From assembly GCA_907163375.1 (NCBI GenBank), contig CAJQUW010005554.1:124001-188000 (forward strand): a DNA stretch of 64,000 bases. The letters run 5' to 3'. Below are positions 24,501 through 39,500 of the stretch, piece after piece. A program made the position numbers and the translations under genes. The stretch comes from Prostheceraeus crozeri. Its lineage: Eukaryota > Platyhelminthes > Polycladida > Euryleptidae. Positions within the stretch are counted from its first letter, which is position 1. The number at the start of each line of letters is the position of its first letter. The notes under the pieces were generated by a model. The model was not told the DNA's origin. It saw only the letters and a list, made by a program, of their open reading frames with translations, and ran no database searches.

Positions 24501-27500
24501 AAACTAGTAAATCTTGCGATCTTATTTTTACAAACAGTTATACCTTTATTTCTAACATACACACTATTGAAACTTTATTTCTAACTTGTAAACTCTTGAA
24601 ACTTTATTTCTAACATACAAACAGCTAAAACTTTATTTCTAACGCATACACTATTGAAACTTTATTTCTAACTTGTAAACTCTTGAAACTTTATTTTGAT
24701 ATACAAACAGCTAAAACTTTATTTCTAGCGTATACTCCATTGAAACTTTATTTTTTTTAACTTGTAAACTCTTGAAACTTTGTTTTTGATATACAAACAG
24801 CTAAAACTTTATTTCTAATCAAGTTGATTCCCACTCTGACCGATGCTACATTCGCCCGCTAGCGCTCATCGTCTCCTTTCACCGTCTCGACTAAAGCTCT
24901 ATTGTATTCTAGCAAAAAGTCGTCATGAAATTTCAACGACGGAGTAAAAGTTTGAGATGATACACTCCTGGCAAACTAACTCATGAAGTAGCTTTGCTGT
25001 GATACATTTCTATCTGTAAACATATGGTAATGTTAAAGTGAATCTAAAACTTTTCAGCTTATTAATTGTTCATCGTTGCATCAACGCTTTAACTCGAGAA
25101 CAGTTATAATTTTATTTTCAATTTACACTTAGTCTAACTTGTAAACTAGTAAATCTTACGATCTAATTTTACAAACAGTTATACCTTTATTTCTAACATA
25201 CACACTATTGAAACTTTATTTCTAACTTGTAAACTCTTGAAACTTTATTTCTAACATACAAACAGCTAAAACTTTATTTCTAACGCATACACTATTGAAA
25301 CTTTATTTCTAACTTGTAAACTCTTGAAACTATATTTTGCTATACAAACAGCTAAAACTTTATTTCTAACGTATACTCCATTGAAACTTTATTTTTTTTT
25401 AACTTGTAAACTCTTGAAACTTTGTTTTTGATATACAAACAGCTAAAACTTTATTTCTAATCAAGTTGATTCCCACTCTGACCGATGCTACATTCGCCCG
25501 CTAGCGCTCATCGTCTCCTTTCACCGTCTCGACTAAAGCTCTATTGTATTCTAGCAAAAAGTCGTCATGAAATTTAGACGACGGAGTAAAAGTTTGAGAT
25601 GATACACTCCTGGCAAACTAACTCATGAAGTAGCTTTGCTGTGATACATTTCTATCTGTAAACATATGGTAATGTTAAAGTGAATCTAAAACTTTTCAGC
25701 TTATTAATTGTTTCTATTGTAATTATTTCTAGCCCTTTACAACGTATACACCATTGAAACTTTATTTTTTAACTTGTAAACTCTTGAAACTTTGTTTTTG
25801 ATATACAAACAGCTAAAACTTTATTTCTAATCAAGTTGATTCCCACTCTGACCGATGCTACATTCGCCCGCTAGCGCTCATCGTCTCCTTTCACCGTCTC
25901 GACTAAAGCTCTATTGTATTCTAGCAAAAAGTCGTCATGAAATTTCAACGACGGAGTAAAAGTTTGAGATGATACACTCCTGGCAAACTAACTCATGAAG
26001 TAGCTTTGCTGTGATACATTTCTATCTGTAAACATATGGTAATGTTAAAGTGAATCTAAAACTTTTCAGCTTATTAATTGTTCATCGTTGCATCAACGCT
26101 TTAACTCGAGAACAGTTATAATTTTATTTTCAATTTACACTTAGTCTAACTTGTAAACTAGTAAATCTTACGATCTTATTTTTACAAACAGTTATACCTT
26201 TATTTCTAACATACACACTATTGAAACTTTATTTCTAACTTGTAAACTCTTGAAACTTTATTTCTAACATACAAACAGCTAAAACTTTATTTCTAACGCA
26301 TACACTATTGAAACTTTATTTCTAACTTGTAAACTCTTGAAACTTTATTTTGATATACAAACAGCTAAAACTTTATTTCTAACGTATACTCCATTGAAAC
26401 TTTATTTTTTTTAACTTGTAAACTCTTGAAACTTTGTTTTTGATATACAAACAGCTAAAACTTTATATCTAATCACGTTGATTCCCACTCTGACCGATGC
26501 TACATTCGCCCGCTAGCGCTCATCGTCTCCTTTCACCGTCTCGACTAAAGCTCTATTGTATTCTAGCAAAAAGTCGTCATGAAATTTCAACGACGGAGTA
26601 AAAGTTTGAGATGATACACTCCTGGCAAACTAACTCATGAAGTAGCTTTGCTGTGATACATTTCTATCTGTAAACATATGGTAATGTTAAAGTGAATCTA
26701 AAACTTTTCAGCTTATTAATTGTTCATCGTTGCATCAACGCTTTAACTCGAGAACAGTTATAATTTTATTTTCAATTTACACTTAGTCTAACTTGTAAAC
26801 TAGTAAATCTTACGATCTAATTTTACAAACAGTTATACCTTTATTTCTAACATACACACTATTGAAACTTTATTTCTAACTTGTAAACTCTTGAAACTTT
26901 ATTTCTAACATACAAACAGCTAAAACTTTATTTCTAACGCATACACTATTGAAACTTTATTTCTAACTTGTAAACTCTTGAAACTATATTTTGCTATACA
27001 AACAGCTAAAACTTTATTTCTAACGTATACTCCATTGAAACTTTATTTTTTTTTTAACTTGTAAACTCTTGAAACTTTGTTTTTGATATACAAACAGCTA
27101 AAACTTTATTTCTAATCAAGTTGATTCCCACTCTGACCGATGCTACATTCGCCCGCTAGCGCTCATCGTCTCCTTTCACCGTCTCGACTAAAGCTCTATT
27201 GTATTCTAGCAAAAAGTCGTCATGAAATTTAGACGACGGAGTAAAAGTTTGAGATGATACACTCCTGGCAAACTAACTCATGAAGTAGCTTTGCTGTGAT
27301 ACATTTCTATCTGTAAACATATGGTAATGTTAAAGTGAATCTAAAACTTTTCAGCTTATTAATTGTTCATCGTTGCATCAACGCTTTAACTCGAGAACAG
27401 TTATAATTTTATTTTCAATTTACACTTAGTCTAACTTGTAAACTAGTAAATCTTACGATCTAATTTTACAAACAGTTATACCTTTATTTCTAACATACAC

Positions 27501-30500
27501 ACTATTGAAACTTTATTTCTAACTTGTAAACTCTTGAAACTTTATTTCTAACATACAAACAGCTAAAACTTTATTTCTAACGCATACACTATTGAAACTT
27601 TATTTCTAACTTGTAAACTCTTGAAACTTTATTTTGATATACAAACAGCTAAAACTTTATTTCTAACGTATACTCCATTGAAACTTTATTTTTTTTTAAC
27701 TTGTAAACTCTTGAAACTTTGTTTTTGATATACAAACAGCTAAAACTTTATTTCTAATCAAGTTGATTCCCACTCTGACCGATGCTACATTCGCCCGCTA
27801 GCGCTCATCGTCTCCTTTCACCGTCTCGACTAAAGCTCTATTGTATTCTAGCAAAAAGTCGTCATGAAATTTAGACGACGGAGTAAAAGTTTGAGATGAT
27901 ACACTCCTGGCAAACTAACTCATGAAGTAGCTTTGCTGTGATACATTTCTATCTGTAAACATATGGTAATGTTAAAGTGAATCTAAAACTTTTCAGCTTA
28001 TTAATTGTTAATCGTTGCATCAACGCTTTAACTCGTGAACAGTTATAATTTTATTTTCAATTTACACTTAGTCTAACTTGTAAACTAGTAAATCTTGCGA
28101 TCTTATTTTTACAAACAGTTATACCTTTATTTCTAACATGCATACTATTGAAACTTTATTTCTAACTTGTAAACTCTTGCAACTTTATTTCTAACATACA
28201 AACAGCTAAAACTTTATTTCTAACGCATACACTATTGAAACTTTATTTCTAACTTGTAAACTCTTGAAACTATATTTTGATATACAAACAGCTAAAACTT
28301 TATTTCTAACGTATACTCCATTGAAACTTTATTTTTTTTTAACTTGTAAACTCTTGAAACTTTGTTTTTGATATACAAACAGCTAAAACTTTATTTCTAA
28401 TCAAGTTGATTCCCACTCTGACCGATGCTACATTCGCCCGCTAGCGCTCATCGTCTCCTTTCACCGTCTCGACTAAAGCTCTATTGTATTCTAGCAAAAA
28501 GTCGTCATGAAATTTCAACGACGGAGTAAAAGTTTGAGATGATACACTCCTGGCAAACTAACTCATGAAGTAGCTTTGCTGTGATACATTTCTATCTGTA
28601 AACATATGGTAATGTTAAAGTGAATCTAAAACTTTTCAGCTTATTAATTGTTCATCGTTGCATCAACGCTTTAACTCGTGAACAGTTATAATTTTATTTT
28701 CAATTTACACTTAGTCTAACTTGTAAACTAGTAAATCTTGCGATCTTATTTTTACAAACAGTTATACCTTTATTTCTAACATGCATACTATTGAAACTTT
28801 ATTTCTAACTTGTAAACTCTTGCAACTTTATTTCTAACATACAAACAGCTAAAACTTTATTTCTAACGCATACACTATTGAAACTTTATTTCTAACTTGT
28901 AAACTCTTGAAACTATATTTTGATATACAAACAGCTAAAACTTTATTTCTAACGTATACTCCATTGAAACTTTATTTTTTTTTAACTTGTAAACTCTTGA
29001 AACTTTGTTTTTGATATACAAACAGCTAAAACTTTATTTCTAATCAAGTTGATTCCCACTCTGACCGATGCTACATTCGCCCGCTAGCGCTCATCGTCTC
29101 CTTTCACCGTCTCGACTAAAGCTCTATTGTATTCTAGCAAAAAGTCGTCATGAAATTTCAACGACGGAGTAAAAGTTTGAGATGATACACTCCTGGCAAA
29201 CTAACTCATGAAGTAGCTTTGCTGTGATACATTTCTATCTGTAAACATATGGTAATGTTAAAGTGAATCTAAAACTTTTCAGCTTATTAATTGTTCATCG
29301 TTGCATCAACGCTTTAACTCGTGAACAGTTATAATTTTATTTTCAATTTACACTTAGTCTAACTTGTAAACTAGTAAATCTTGCGATCTTATTTTTACAA
29401 ACAGTTATACCTTTATTTCTAACATACACACTATTGAAACTTTATTTCTAACTTGTAAACTCTTGAAACTTTATTTCTAACATACAAACAGCTAAAACTT
29501 TATTTCTAACGCATACACTATTGAAACTTTATTTCTAACTTGTAAACTCTTGAAACTATATTTTGATATACAAACAGCTAAAACTTTATTTCTAACGTAT
29601 ACTCCATTGAAACTTTATTTTTTTTTAACTTGTAAACTCTTGAAACTTTGTTTTTGATATACAAACAGCTAAAACTTTATATCTAATCAAGTTGATTCCC
29701 ACTCTGACCGATGCTACATTCGCCCGCTAGCGCTCATCGTCTCCTTTCACCGTCTCGACTAAAGCTCTATTGTATTCTAGCAAAAAGTCGTCATGAAATT
29801 TCAACGACGGAGTAAAAGTTTGAGATGATACACTCCTGGCAAACTAACTCATGAAGTAGCTTTGCTGTGATACATTTCTATCTGTAAACATATGGTAATG
29901 TTAAAGTGAATCTAAAACTTTTCAGCTTATTAATTGTTCATCGTTGCATCAACGCTTTAACTCGAGAACAGTTATAATTTTATTTTCAATTTACACTTAG
30001 TCTAACTTGTAAACTAGTAAATCTTGCGATCTTTTTTTTACAAACAGTTATACCTTTATTTCTAACATACACACTATTGAAACTTTATTTCTAACTTGTA
30101 AACTCTTGAAACTTTATTTCTAACATACAAACAGCTAAAACTTTATTTCTAACGCATACACTATTGAAACTTTATTTCTAACTTGTAAACTCTTGAAACT
30201 ATATTTTGCTATACAAACAGCTAAAACTTTATTTCTAACGTATACTCCATTGAAACTTTATTTTTTTTTTAACTTGTAAACTCTTGAAACTTTGTTTTTG
30301 ATATACAAACAGCTAAAACTTTATTTCTAATCAAGTTGATTCCCACTCTGACCGATGCTACATTCGCCCGCTAGCGCTCATCGTCTCCTTTCACCGTCTC
30401 GACTAAAGCTCTATTGTATTCTAGCAAAAAGTCGTCATGAAATTTAGACGACGGAGTAAAAGTTTGAGATGATACACTCCTGGCAAACTAACTCATGAAG

Positions 30501-33500
30501 TAGCTTTGCTGTGATACATTTCTATCTGTAAACATATGGTAATGTTAAAGTGAATCTAAAACTTTTCAGCTTATTAATTGTTCATCGTTGCATCAACGCT
30601 TTAACTCGAGAACAGTTATAATTTTATTTTCAATTTACACTTAGTCTAACTTGTAAACTAGTAAATCTTACGATCTAATTTTACAAACAGTTATACCTTT
30701 ATTTCTAACATACACACTATTGAAACTTTATTTCTAACTTGTAAACTCTTGAAACTTTATTTCTAACATACAAACAGCTAAAACTTTATTTCTAACGCAT
30801 ACACTATTGAAACTTTATTTCTAACTTGTAAACTCTTGAAACTATATTTTGCTATACAAACAGCTAAAACTTTATTTCTAACGTATACTCCATTGAAACT
30901 TTATTTTTTTTTAACTTGTAAACTCTTGAAACTTTGTTTTTGATATACAAACAGCTAAAACTTTATTTCTAATCAAGTTGATTCCCACTCTGACCGATGC
31001 TACATTCGCCCGCTAGCGCTCATCGTCTCCTTTCACCGTCTCGACTAAAGCTCTATTGTATTCTAGCAAAAAGTCGTCATGAAATTTAGACGACGGAGTA
31101 AAAGTTTGAGATGATACACTCCTGGCAAACTAACTCATGAAGTAGCTTTGCTGTGATACATTTCTATCTGTAAACATATGGTAATGTTAAAGTGAATCTA
31201 AAACTTTTCAGCTTATTAATTGTTCATCGTTGCATCAACGCTTTAACTCGTGAACAGTTATAATTTTATTTTCAATTTACACTTAGTCTAACTTGTAAAC
31301 TAGTAAATCTTGCGATCTTATTTTTACAAACAGTTATACCTTTATTTCTAACATGCATACTATTGAAACTTTATTTCTAACTTGTAAACTCTTGAAACTT
31401 TATTTCTAACATACAAACAGCTAAAACTTTATTTCTAACGCATACACTATTGAAACTTTATTTCTAACTTGTAAACTCTTGAAACTTTATTTTGATATAC
31501 AAACAGCTAAAACTTTATTTCTAACTTATACTCCATTGAAACTTTATTTTTTTTAACTTGTAAACTCTTGAAACTTTGTTTTTGATATACAAACAGCTAA
31601 AACTTTATTTCTAATCAAGTTGATTCCCACTCTGACCGATGCTACATTCGCCCGCTAGCGCTCATCGTCTCCTTTCACCGTCTCGACTAAAGCTCTATTG
31701 TATTCTAGCAAAAAGTCGTCATGAAATTTCAACGACGGAGTAAAAGTTTGAGATGATACACTCCTGGCAAACTAACTCATGAAGTAGCTTTGCTGTGATA
31801 CATTTCTATCTGTAAACATATGGTAATGTTAAAGTGAATCTAAAACTTTTCAGCTTATTAATTGTTCATCGTTGCATCAACGCTTTAACTCGTGAACAGT
31901 TATAATTTTATTTTCAATTTACACTTAGTCTAACTTGTAAACTAGTAAATCTTGCGATCTTATTTTTACAAACAGTTATACCTTTATTTCTAACATACAC
32001 ACTATTGAAACTTTATTTCTAACTTGTAAACTCTTGAAACTTTATTTCTAACATACAAACAGCTAAAACTTTATTTCTAACGCATACACTATTGAAACTT
32101 TATTTCTAACTTGTAAACTCTTGAAACTTTATTTGATATACAAACAGCTAAAACTTTATTTCTAACGTATACTCCATTGAAACTTTATTTTTTTTTAACT
32201 TGTAAACTCTTGAAACTTTGTTTTTGATATACAAACAGCTAAAACTTTATTTCTAATCAAGTTGATTCCCACTCTGACCGATGCTACATTCGCCCGCTAG
32301 CGCTCATCGTCTCCTTTCACCGTCTCGACTAAAGCTCTATTGTATTCTAGCAAAAAGTCGTCATGAAATTTAGACGACGGAGTAAAAGTTTGAGATGATA
32401 CACTCCTGGCAAACTAACTCATGAAGTAGCTTTGCTGTGATACATTTCTATCTGTAAACATTTGGCAATGTTAAAGTGAATCTAAAACTTTTCAGCTTAT
32501 TAATTGTTCATCGTTGCATCAACGCTTTAACTCGTGAACAGTTATAATTTTATTTTCAATTTACACTTAGTCTAACTTGTAAACTAGTAAATCTTGCGAT
32601 CTTATTTTTACAAACAGTTATACCTTTATTTCTAACATACACACTATTGAAACTTTATTTCTAACTTGTAAACTCTTGAAACTTTATTTCTAACATACAA
32701 ACAGCTAAAACTTTATTTCTAACGCATACACTGTTGAAACTTTATTTCTAACTTGTAAACTCTTGAAACTTTATTTTGATATACAAACAGCTAAAACTTT
32801 ATTTCTAACGTATACTCCATTGAAACTTTATTTTTTTTAACTTGTAAACTCTTGAAACTTTGTTTTTGATATACAAACAGCTAAAACTTTATTTCTAATC
32901 AAGTTGATTCCCACTCTGACCGATGCTACATTCGCCCGCTAGCGCTCATCGTCTCCTTTCACCGTCTCGACTAAAGCTCTATTGTATTCTAGCAAAAAGT
33001 CGTCATGAAATTTCAACGACGGAGTAAAAGTTTGAGATGATACACTCCTGGCAAACTAACTCATGAAGTAGCTTTGCTGTGATACATTTCTATCTGTAAA
33101 CATATGGTAATGTTAAAGTGAATCTAAAACTTTTCAGCTTATTAATTGTTCATCGTTGCATCAACGCTTTAACTCGAGAACAGTTATAATTTTATTTTCA
33201 ATTTACACTTAGTCTAACTTGTAAACTAGTAAATCTTACGATCTTATTTTTACAAACAGTTATACCTTTATTTCTAACATACACACTATTGAAACTTTAT
33301 TTCTAACTTGTAAACTCTTGAAACTTTATTTCTAACATACAAACAGCTAAAACTTTATTTCTAACGCATACACTATTGAAACTTTATTTCTAACTTGTAA
33401 ACTCTTGAAACTATATTTTGATATACAAACAGCTAAAACTTTATTTCTAACGTATACTCCATTGAAACTTTATTTTTTTTAACTTGTAAACTCTTGAAAC

Positions 33501-36500
33501 TTTGTTTTTGATATACAAACAGCTAAAACTTTATTTCTAATCAAGTTGATTCCCACTCTGACCGATGCTACATTCGCCCGCTAGCGCTCATCGTCTCCTT
33601 TCACCGTCTCGACTAAAGCTCTATTGTATTCTAGCAAAAAGTCGTCATGAAATTTCAACGACGGAGTAAAAGTTTGAGATGATACACTCCTGGCAAACTA
33701 ACTCATGAAGTAGCTTTGCTGTGATACATTTCTATCTGTAAACATATGGTAATGTTAAAGTGAATCTAAAACTTTTCGGCTTATTAATTGTTCATCGTTG
33801 CATCAACGCTTTAACTCGTGAACAGTTATAATTTTATTTTCAATTTACACTTAGTCTAACTTGTAAACTAGTAAATCTTGCGATCTTATTTTTACAAACA
33901 GTTATACCTTTATTTCTAACATGCATACTATTGAAACTTTATTTCTAACATGTAAACTCTTGAAACTTTATTTCTAACATACAAACAGCTAAAACTTTAT
34001 TTCTAACGCATACACTATTGAAACTTTATTTCTAACTTGTAAACTCTTGAAACTTTATTTTGATATACAAACAGCTAAAACTTTATTTCTAACTTATACT
34101 CCATTGAAACTTTATTTTTTTTAACTTGTAAACTCTTGAAACTTTGTTTTTGATATACAAACAGCTAAAACTTTATTTCTAATCAAGTTGATTCCCACTC
34201 TGACCGATGCTACATTCGCCCGCTAGCGCTCATCGTCTCCTTTCACCGTCTCGACTAAAGCTCTATTGTATTCTAGCAAAAAGTCGTCATGAAATTTAAA
34301 CGACGGAGTAAAAGTTTGAGATGATACACTCCTGGCAAACTAACTCATGAAGTAGCTTTGCTGTGATACATTTCTATCTGTAAACATATGGTAATGTTAA
34401 AGTGAATCTAAAACTTTTCAGCTTATTAATTGTTCATCGTTGCATCAACGCTTTAACTCGTGAACAGTTATAATTTTATTTTCAATTTACACTTAGTCTA
34501 ACTTGTAAACTAGTAAATCTTGCGATCTTATTTTTACAAACAGTTATACCTTTATTTCTAACATACACACTATTGAAACTTTATTTCTAACTTGTAAACT
34601 CTTGCAACTTTATTTCTAACATACAAACAGCTAAAACTTTATTTCTAACGCATACACTATTGAAACTTTATTTCTAACTTGTAAACTCTTGAAACTTTAT
34701 TTTGATATACAAACAGCTAAAACTTTATTTCTAACGTATACTCCATTGAAACTTTATTTTTTTTTAACTTGTAAACTCTTGAAACTTTGTTTTTGATATA
34801 CAAACAGCTAAAACTTTATTTCTAATCAAGTTGATTCCCACTCTGACCGATGCTACATTCGCCCGCTAGCGCTCATCGTCTCCTTTCACCGTCTCGACTA
34901 AAGCTCTATTGTATTCTAGCAAAAACTCGTCATGAAATTTCAACGACGGAGTAAAAGTTTGCGATGATACACTCCTGGCAAACTAACTCATGAAGTAGCT
35001 TTGCTGTGATACATTTCTATCTGTAAACATATGGTAATGTTAAAGTGAATCTAAAACTTTTCAGCTTATTAATTGTTCATCGTTGCATCAACGCTTTAAC
35101 TCGTGAACAGTTATAATTTTATTTTCAATTTACACTTAGTCTAACTTGTAAACTAGTAAATCTTGCGATCTTATTTTTACAAACAGTTATACCTTTATTT
35201 CTAACATACACACTATTGAAACTTTATTTCTAACTTGTAAACTCTTGAAACTTTATTTCTAACATACAAACAGCTAAAACTTTATTTCTAACGCATACAC
35301 TGTTGAAACTTTATTTCTAACTTGTAAACTCTTGAAACTTTATTTTGATATACAAACAGCTAAAACTTTATTTCTAACGTATACTCCATTGAAACTTTAT
35401 TTTTTTTAACTTGTAAACTCTTGAAACTTTGTTTTTGATATACAAACAGCTAAAACTTTATATCTAATCACGTTGATTCCCACTCTGACCGATGCTACAT
35501 TCGCCCGCTAGCGCTCATCGTCTCCTTTCACCGTCTCGACTAAAGCTCTATTGTATTCTAGCAAAAAGTCGTCATGAAATTTAGACGACGGAGTAAAAGT
35601 TTGCGATGATACACTCCTGGCAAACTAACTCATGAAGTAGCTTTGCTGTGATACATTTCTATCTGTAAACATATGGTAATGTTAAAGTGAATCTAAAACG
35701 TTTCAGCTTATTCATTGTTCATCGTTGCATCAACGCTTTAACTCGTGAACAGTTATAATTTTATTTTCAATTTACACTTAGTCTAACTTGTAAACTAGTA
35801 AATCTTGCGATCTTATTTTTACAAACAGTTATACCTTTATTTCTAACATACACACTATTGAAACTTTATTTCTAACTTGTAAACTCTTGAAACTTTATTT
35901 CTAACATACAAACAGCTAAAACTTTATTTCTAACGCATACACTATTGAAACTTTATTTCTAACTTGTAAACTCTTGAAACTTTATTTTGATATACAAACA
36001 GCTAAAACTTTATTTCTAACTTATACTCCATTGAAACTTTATTTTTTTTAACTTGTAAACTCTTGAAACTTTGTTTTTGATATACAAACAGCTAAAACTT
36101 TATTTCTAATCAAGTTGATTCCCACTCTGACCGATGCTACATTCGCCCGCTAGCGCTCATCGTCTCCTTTCACCGTCTCGACTAAAGCTCTATTGTATTC
36201 TAGCAAAAAGTCGTCATGAAATTTCAACGACGGAGTAAAAGTTTGAGATGATACACTCCTGGCAAACTAACTCATGAAGTAGCTTTGCTGTGATACATTT
36301 CTATCTGTAAACATATGGCAATGTTAAAGTGAATCTAAAACTTTTCAGCTTATTAATTGTTCATCGTTGCATCAACGCTTTAACTCGTGAACAGTTATAA
36401 TTTTATTTTCAATTTACACTTAGTCTAACTTGTAAACTAGTAAATCTTGCGATCTTATTTTTACAAACAGTTATACCTTTATTTCTAACATACACACTAT

Positions 36501-39500
36501 TGAAACTTTATTTCTAACTTGTAAACTCTTGAAACTTTATTTCTAACATACAAACAGCTAAAACTTTATTTCTAACGCATACACTGTTGAAACTTTATTT
36601 CTAACTTGTAAACTCTTGAAACTTTATTTTGATATACAAACAGCTAAAACTTTATTTCTAACGTATACTCCATTGAAACTTTATTTTTTTTAACTTGTAA
36701 ACTCTTGAAACTTTGTTTTTGATATACAAACAGCTAAAACTTTATTTCTAATCACGTTGATTCCCACTCTGACCGATGCTACATTCGCCCGCTAGCGCTC
36801 ATCGTCTCCTTTCACCGTCTCGACTAAAGCTCTATTGTATTCTAGCAAAAAGTCGTCATGAAATTTAGACGACGGAGTAAAAGTTTGCGATGATACACTC
36901 CTGGCAAACTAACTCATGAAGTAGCTTTGCTGTGATACATTTCTATCTGTAAACATATGGTAATGTTAAAGTGAATCTAAAACTTTTCAGCTTATTAATT
37001 GTTCATCGTTGCATCAACGCTTTAACTCGTGAACAGTTATAATTTTATTTTCAATTTACACTTAGTCTAACTTGTAAACTAGTAAATCTTGCGATCTTAT
37101 TTTTACAAACAGTTATACCTTTATTTCTAACATACACACTATTGAAACTTTATTTCTAACTTGTAAACTCTTGAAACTTTATTTCTAACATACAAACAGC
37201 TAAAACTTTATTTCTAACGCATACACTATTGAAACTTTATTTCTAACTTGTAAACTCTTGAAACTTTATTTTGCTATACAAACAGCTAAAACTTTATTTC
37301 TAACGTATACTCCATTGAAACTTTATTTTTATTTAACTTGTAAACTCTTGAAACTTTGTTTTTGATATACAAACAGCTAAAACTTTATTTCTAATCACGT
37401 TGATTCCCACTCTGACCGATGCTACATTCGCCCGCTAGCGCTCATCGTCTCCTTTCACCGTCTCGACTAAAGCTCTCTTGTATTCTAGCAAAAACTCGTC
37501 ATGAAATTTCAACGACGGAGTAAAAGTTTGCGATGATACACTCCTGGCAAACTAACTCATGAAGTAGCTTTGCTGTGATACATTTCTATCTGTAAACATA
37601 TGGTAATGTTAAAGTGAATCTAAAACTTTTCAGCTTATTAATTGTTCATCGTTGCATCAACGCTTTAACTCGTGAACAGTTATAATTTTATTTTCAATTT
37701 ACACTTAGTCTAACTTGTAAACTAGTAAATCTTGCGATCTTATTTTTACAAACAGTTATACCTTTATTTCTAACATACACACTATTGAAACTTTATTTCT
37801 AACTTGTAAACTCTTGAAACTTTATTTCTAACATACAAACAGCTAAAACTTTATTTCTAACGCATACACTGTTGAAACTTTATTTCTAACTTGTAAACTC
37901 TTGAAACTTTATTTTGATATACAAACAGCTAAAACTTTATTTCTAACGTATACTCCATTGAAACTTTATTTTTTCTTAACTTGTAAACTCTTGAAACTTT
38001 GTTTTTGATATACAAACAGCTAAAACTTTATTTCTAATCAAGTTGATTCCCACTCTGACCGATGCTACATTCGCCCGCTAGCGCTCATCGTCTCCTTTCA
38101 CCGTCTCGACTAAAGCTCTATTGTATTCTAGCAAAAAGTCATCATGAAATTTAAACGACGGAGTAAAAGTTTGAGATGATACACTTCTGGCAAACTAACT
38201 CATGAAGTAGCTTTGCTGTGATACATTTCTATCTGTAAACATATGGTAATGTTAAAGTGAATCTAAAACTTTTCAGCTTATTAATTGTTCATCGTTGCAT
38301 CAACGCTTTAACTCGTGAACAGTTATAATTTTATTTTCAATTTACACTTAGTCTAACTTGTAAACTAGTAAATCTTGCGATCTTATTTTTACAAACAGTT
38401 ATACCTTTATTTCTAACATACACACTATTGAAACTTTATTTCTAACTTGTAAACTCTTGAAACTTTATTTCTAACATACAAACAGCTAAAACTTTATTTC
38501 TAACGCATACACTATTGAAACTTTATTTCTAACTTGTAAACTCTTGAAACTTTATTTTGATATACAAACAGCTAAAACTTTATTTCTAACGTATACTCCA
38601 TTGAAACTTTATTTTTTCTTAACTTGTAAACTCTTGAAACTTTGTTTTTGATATACAAACAGCTAAAACTTTATTTCTAATCAAGTTGATTCCCACTCTG
38701 ACCGATGCTACATTCGCCCGCTAGCGCTCATCGTCTCCTTTCACCGTCTCGACTAAAGCTCTATTGTATTCTAGCAAAAAGTCATCATGAAATTTAAACG
38801 ACGGAGTAAAAGTTTGAGATGATACACTTCTGGCAAACTAACTCATGAAGTAGCTTTGCTGTGATACATTTCTATCTGTAAACATATGGTAATGTTAAAG
38901 TGAATCTAAAACTTTTCAGCTTATTAATTGTTCATCGTTGCATCAACGCTTTAACTCGTGAACAGTTATAATTTTATTTTCAATTTACACTTAGTCTAAC
39001 TTGTAAACTAGTAAATCTTGCGATCTTATTTTTACAAACAGTTATACCTTTATTTCTAACATACACACTATTGAAACTTTATTTCTAACTTGTAAACTCT
39101 TGAAACTTTATTTCTAACATACAAACAGCTAAAACTTTATTTCTAACGCATACACTATTGAAACTTTATTTCTAACTTGTAAACTCTTGAAACTTTATTT
39201 TGATATACAAACAGCTAAAACTTTATTTCTAACGTATACTCCATTGAAACTTTATTTTTTCTTAACTTGTAAACTCTTGAAACTTTGTTTTTGATATACA
39301 AACAGCTAAAACTTTATTTCTAATCAAGTTGATTCCCACTCTGACCGATGCTACATTCGCCCGCTAGCGCTCATCGTCTCCTTTCACCGTCTCGACTAAA
39401 GCTCTATTGTATTCTAGCAAAAAGTCATCATGAAATTTAAACGACGGAGTAAAAGTTTGAGATGATACACTCCTGGCAAACTAACTCATGAAGTAGCTTT

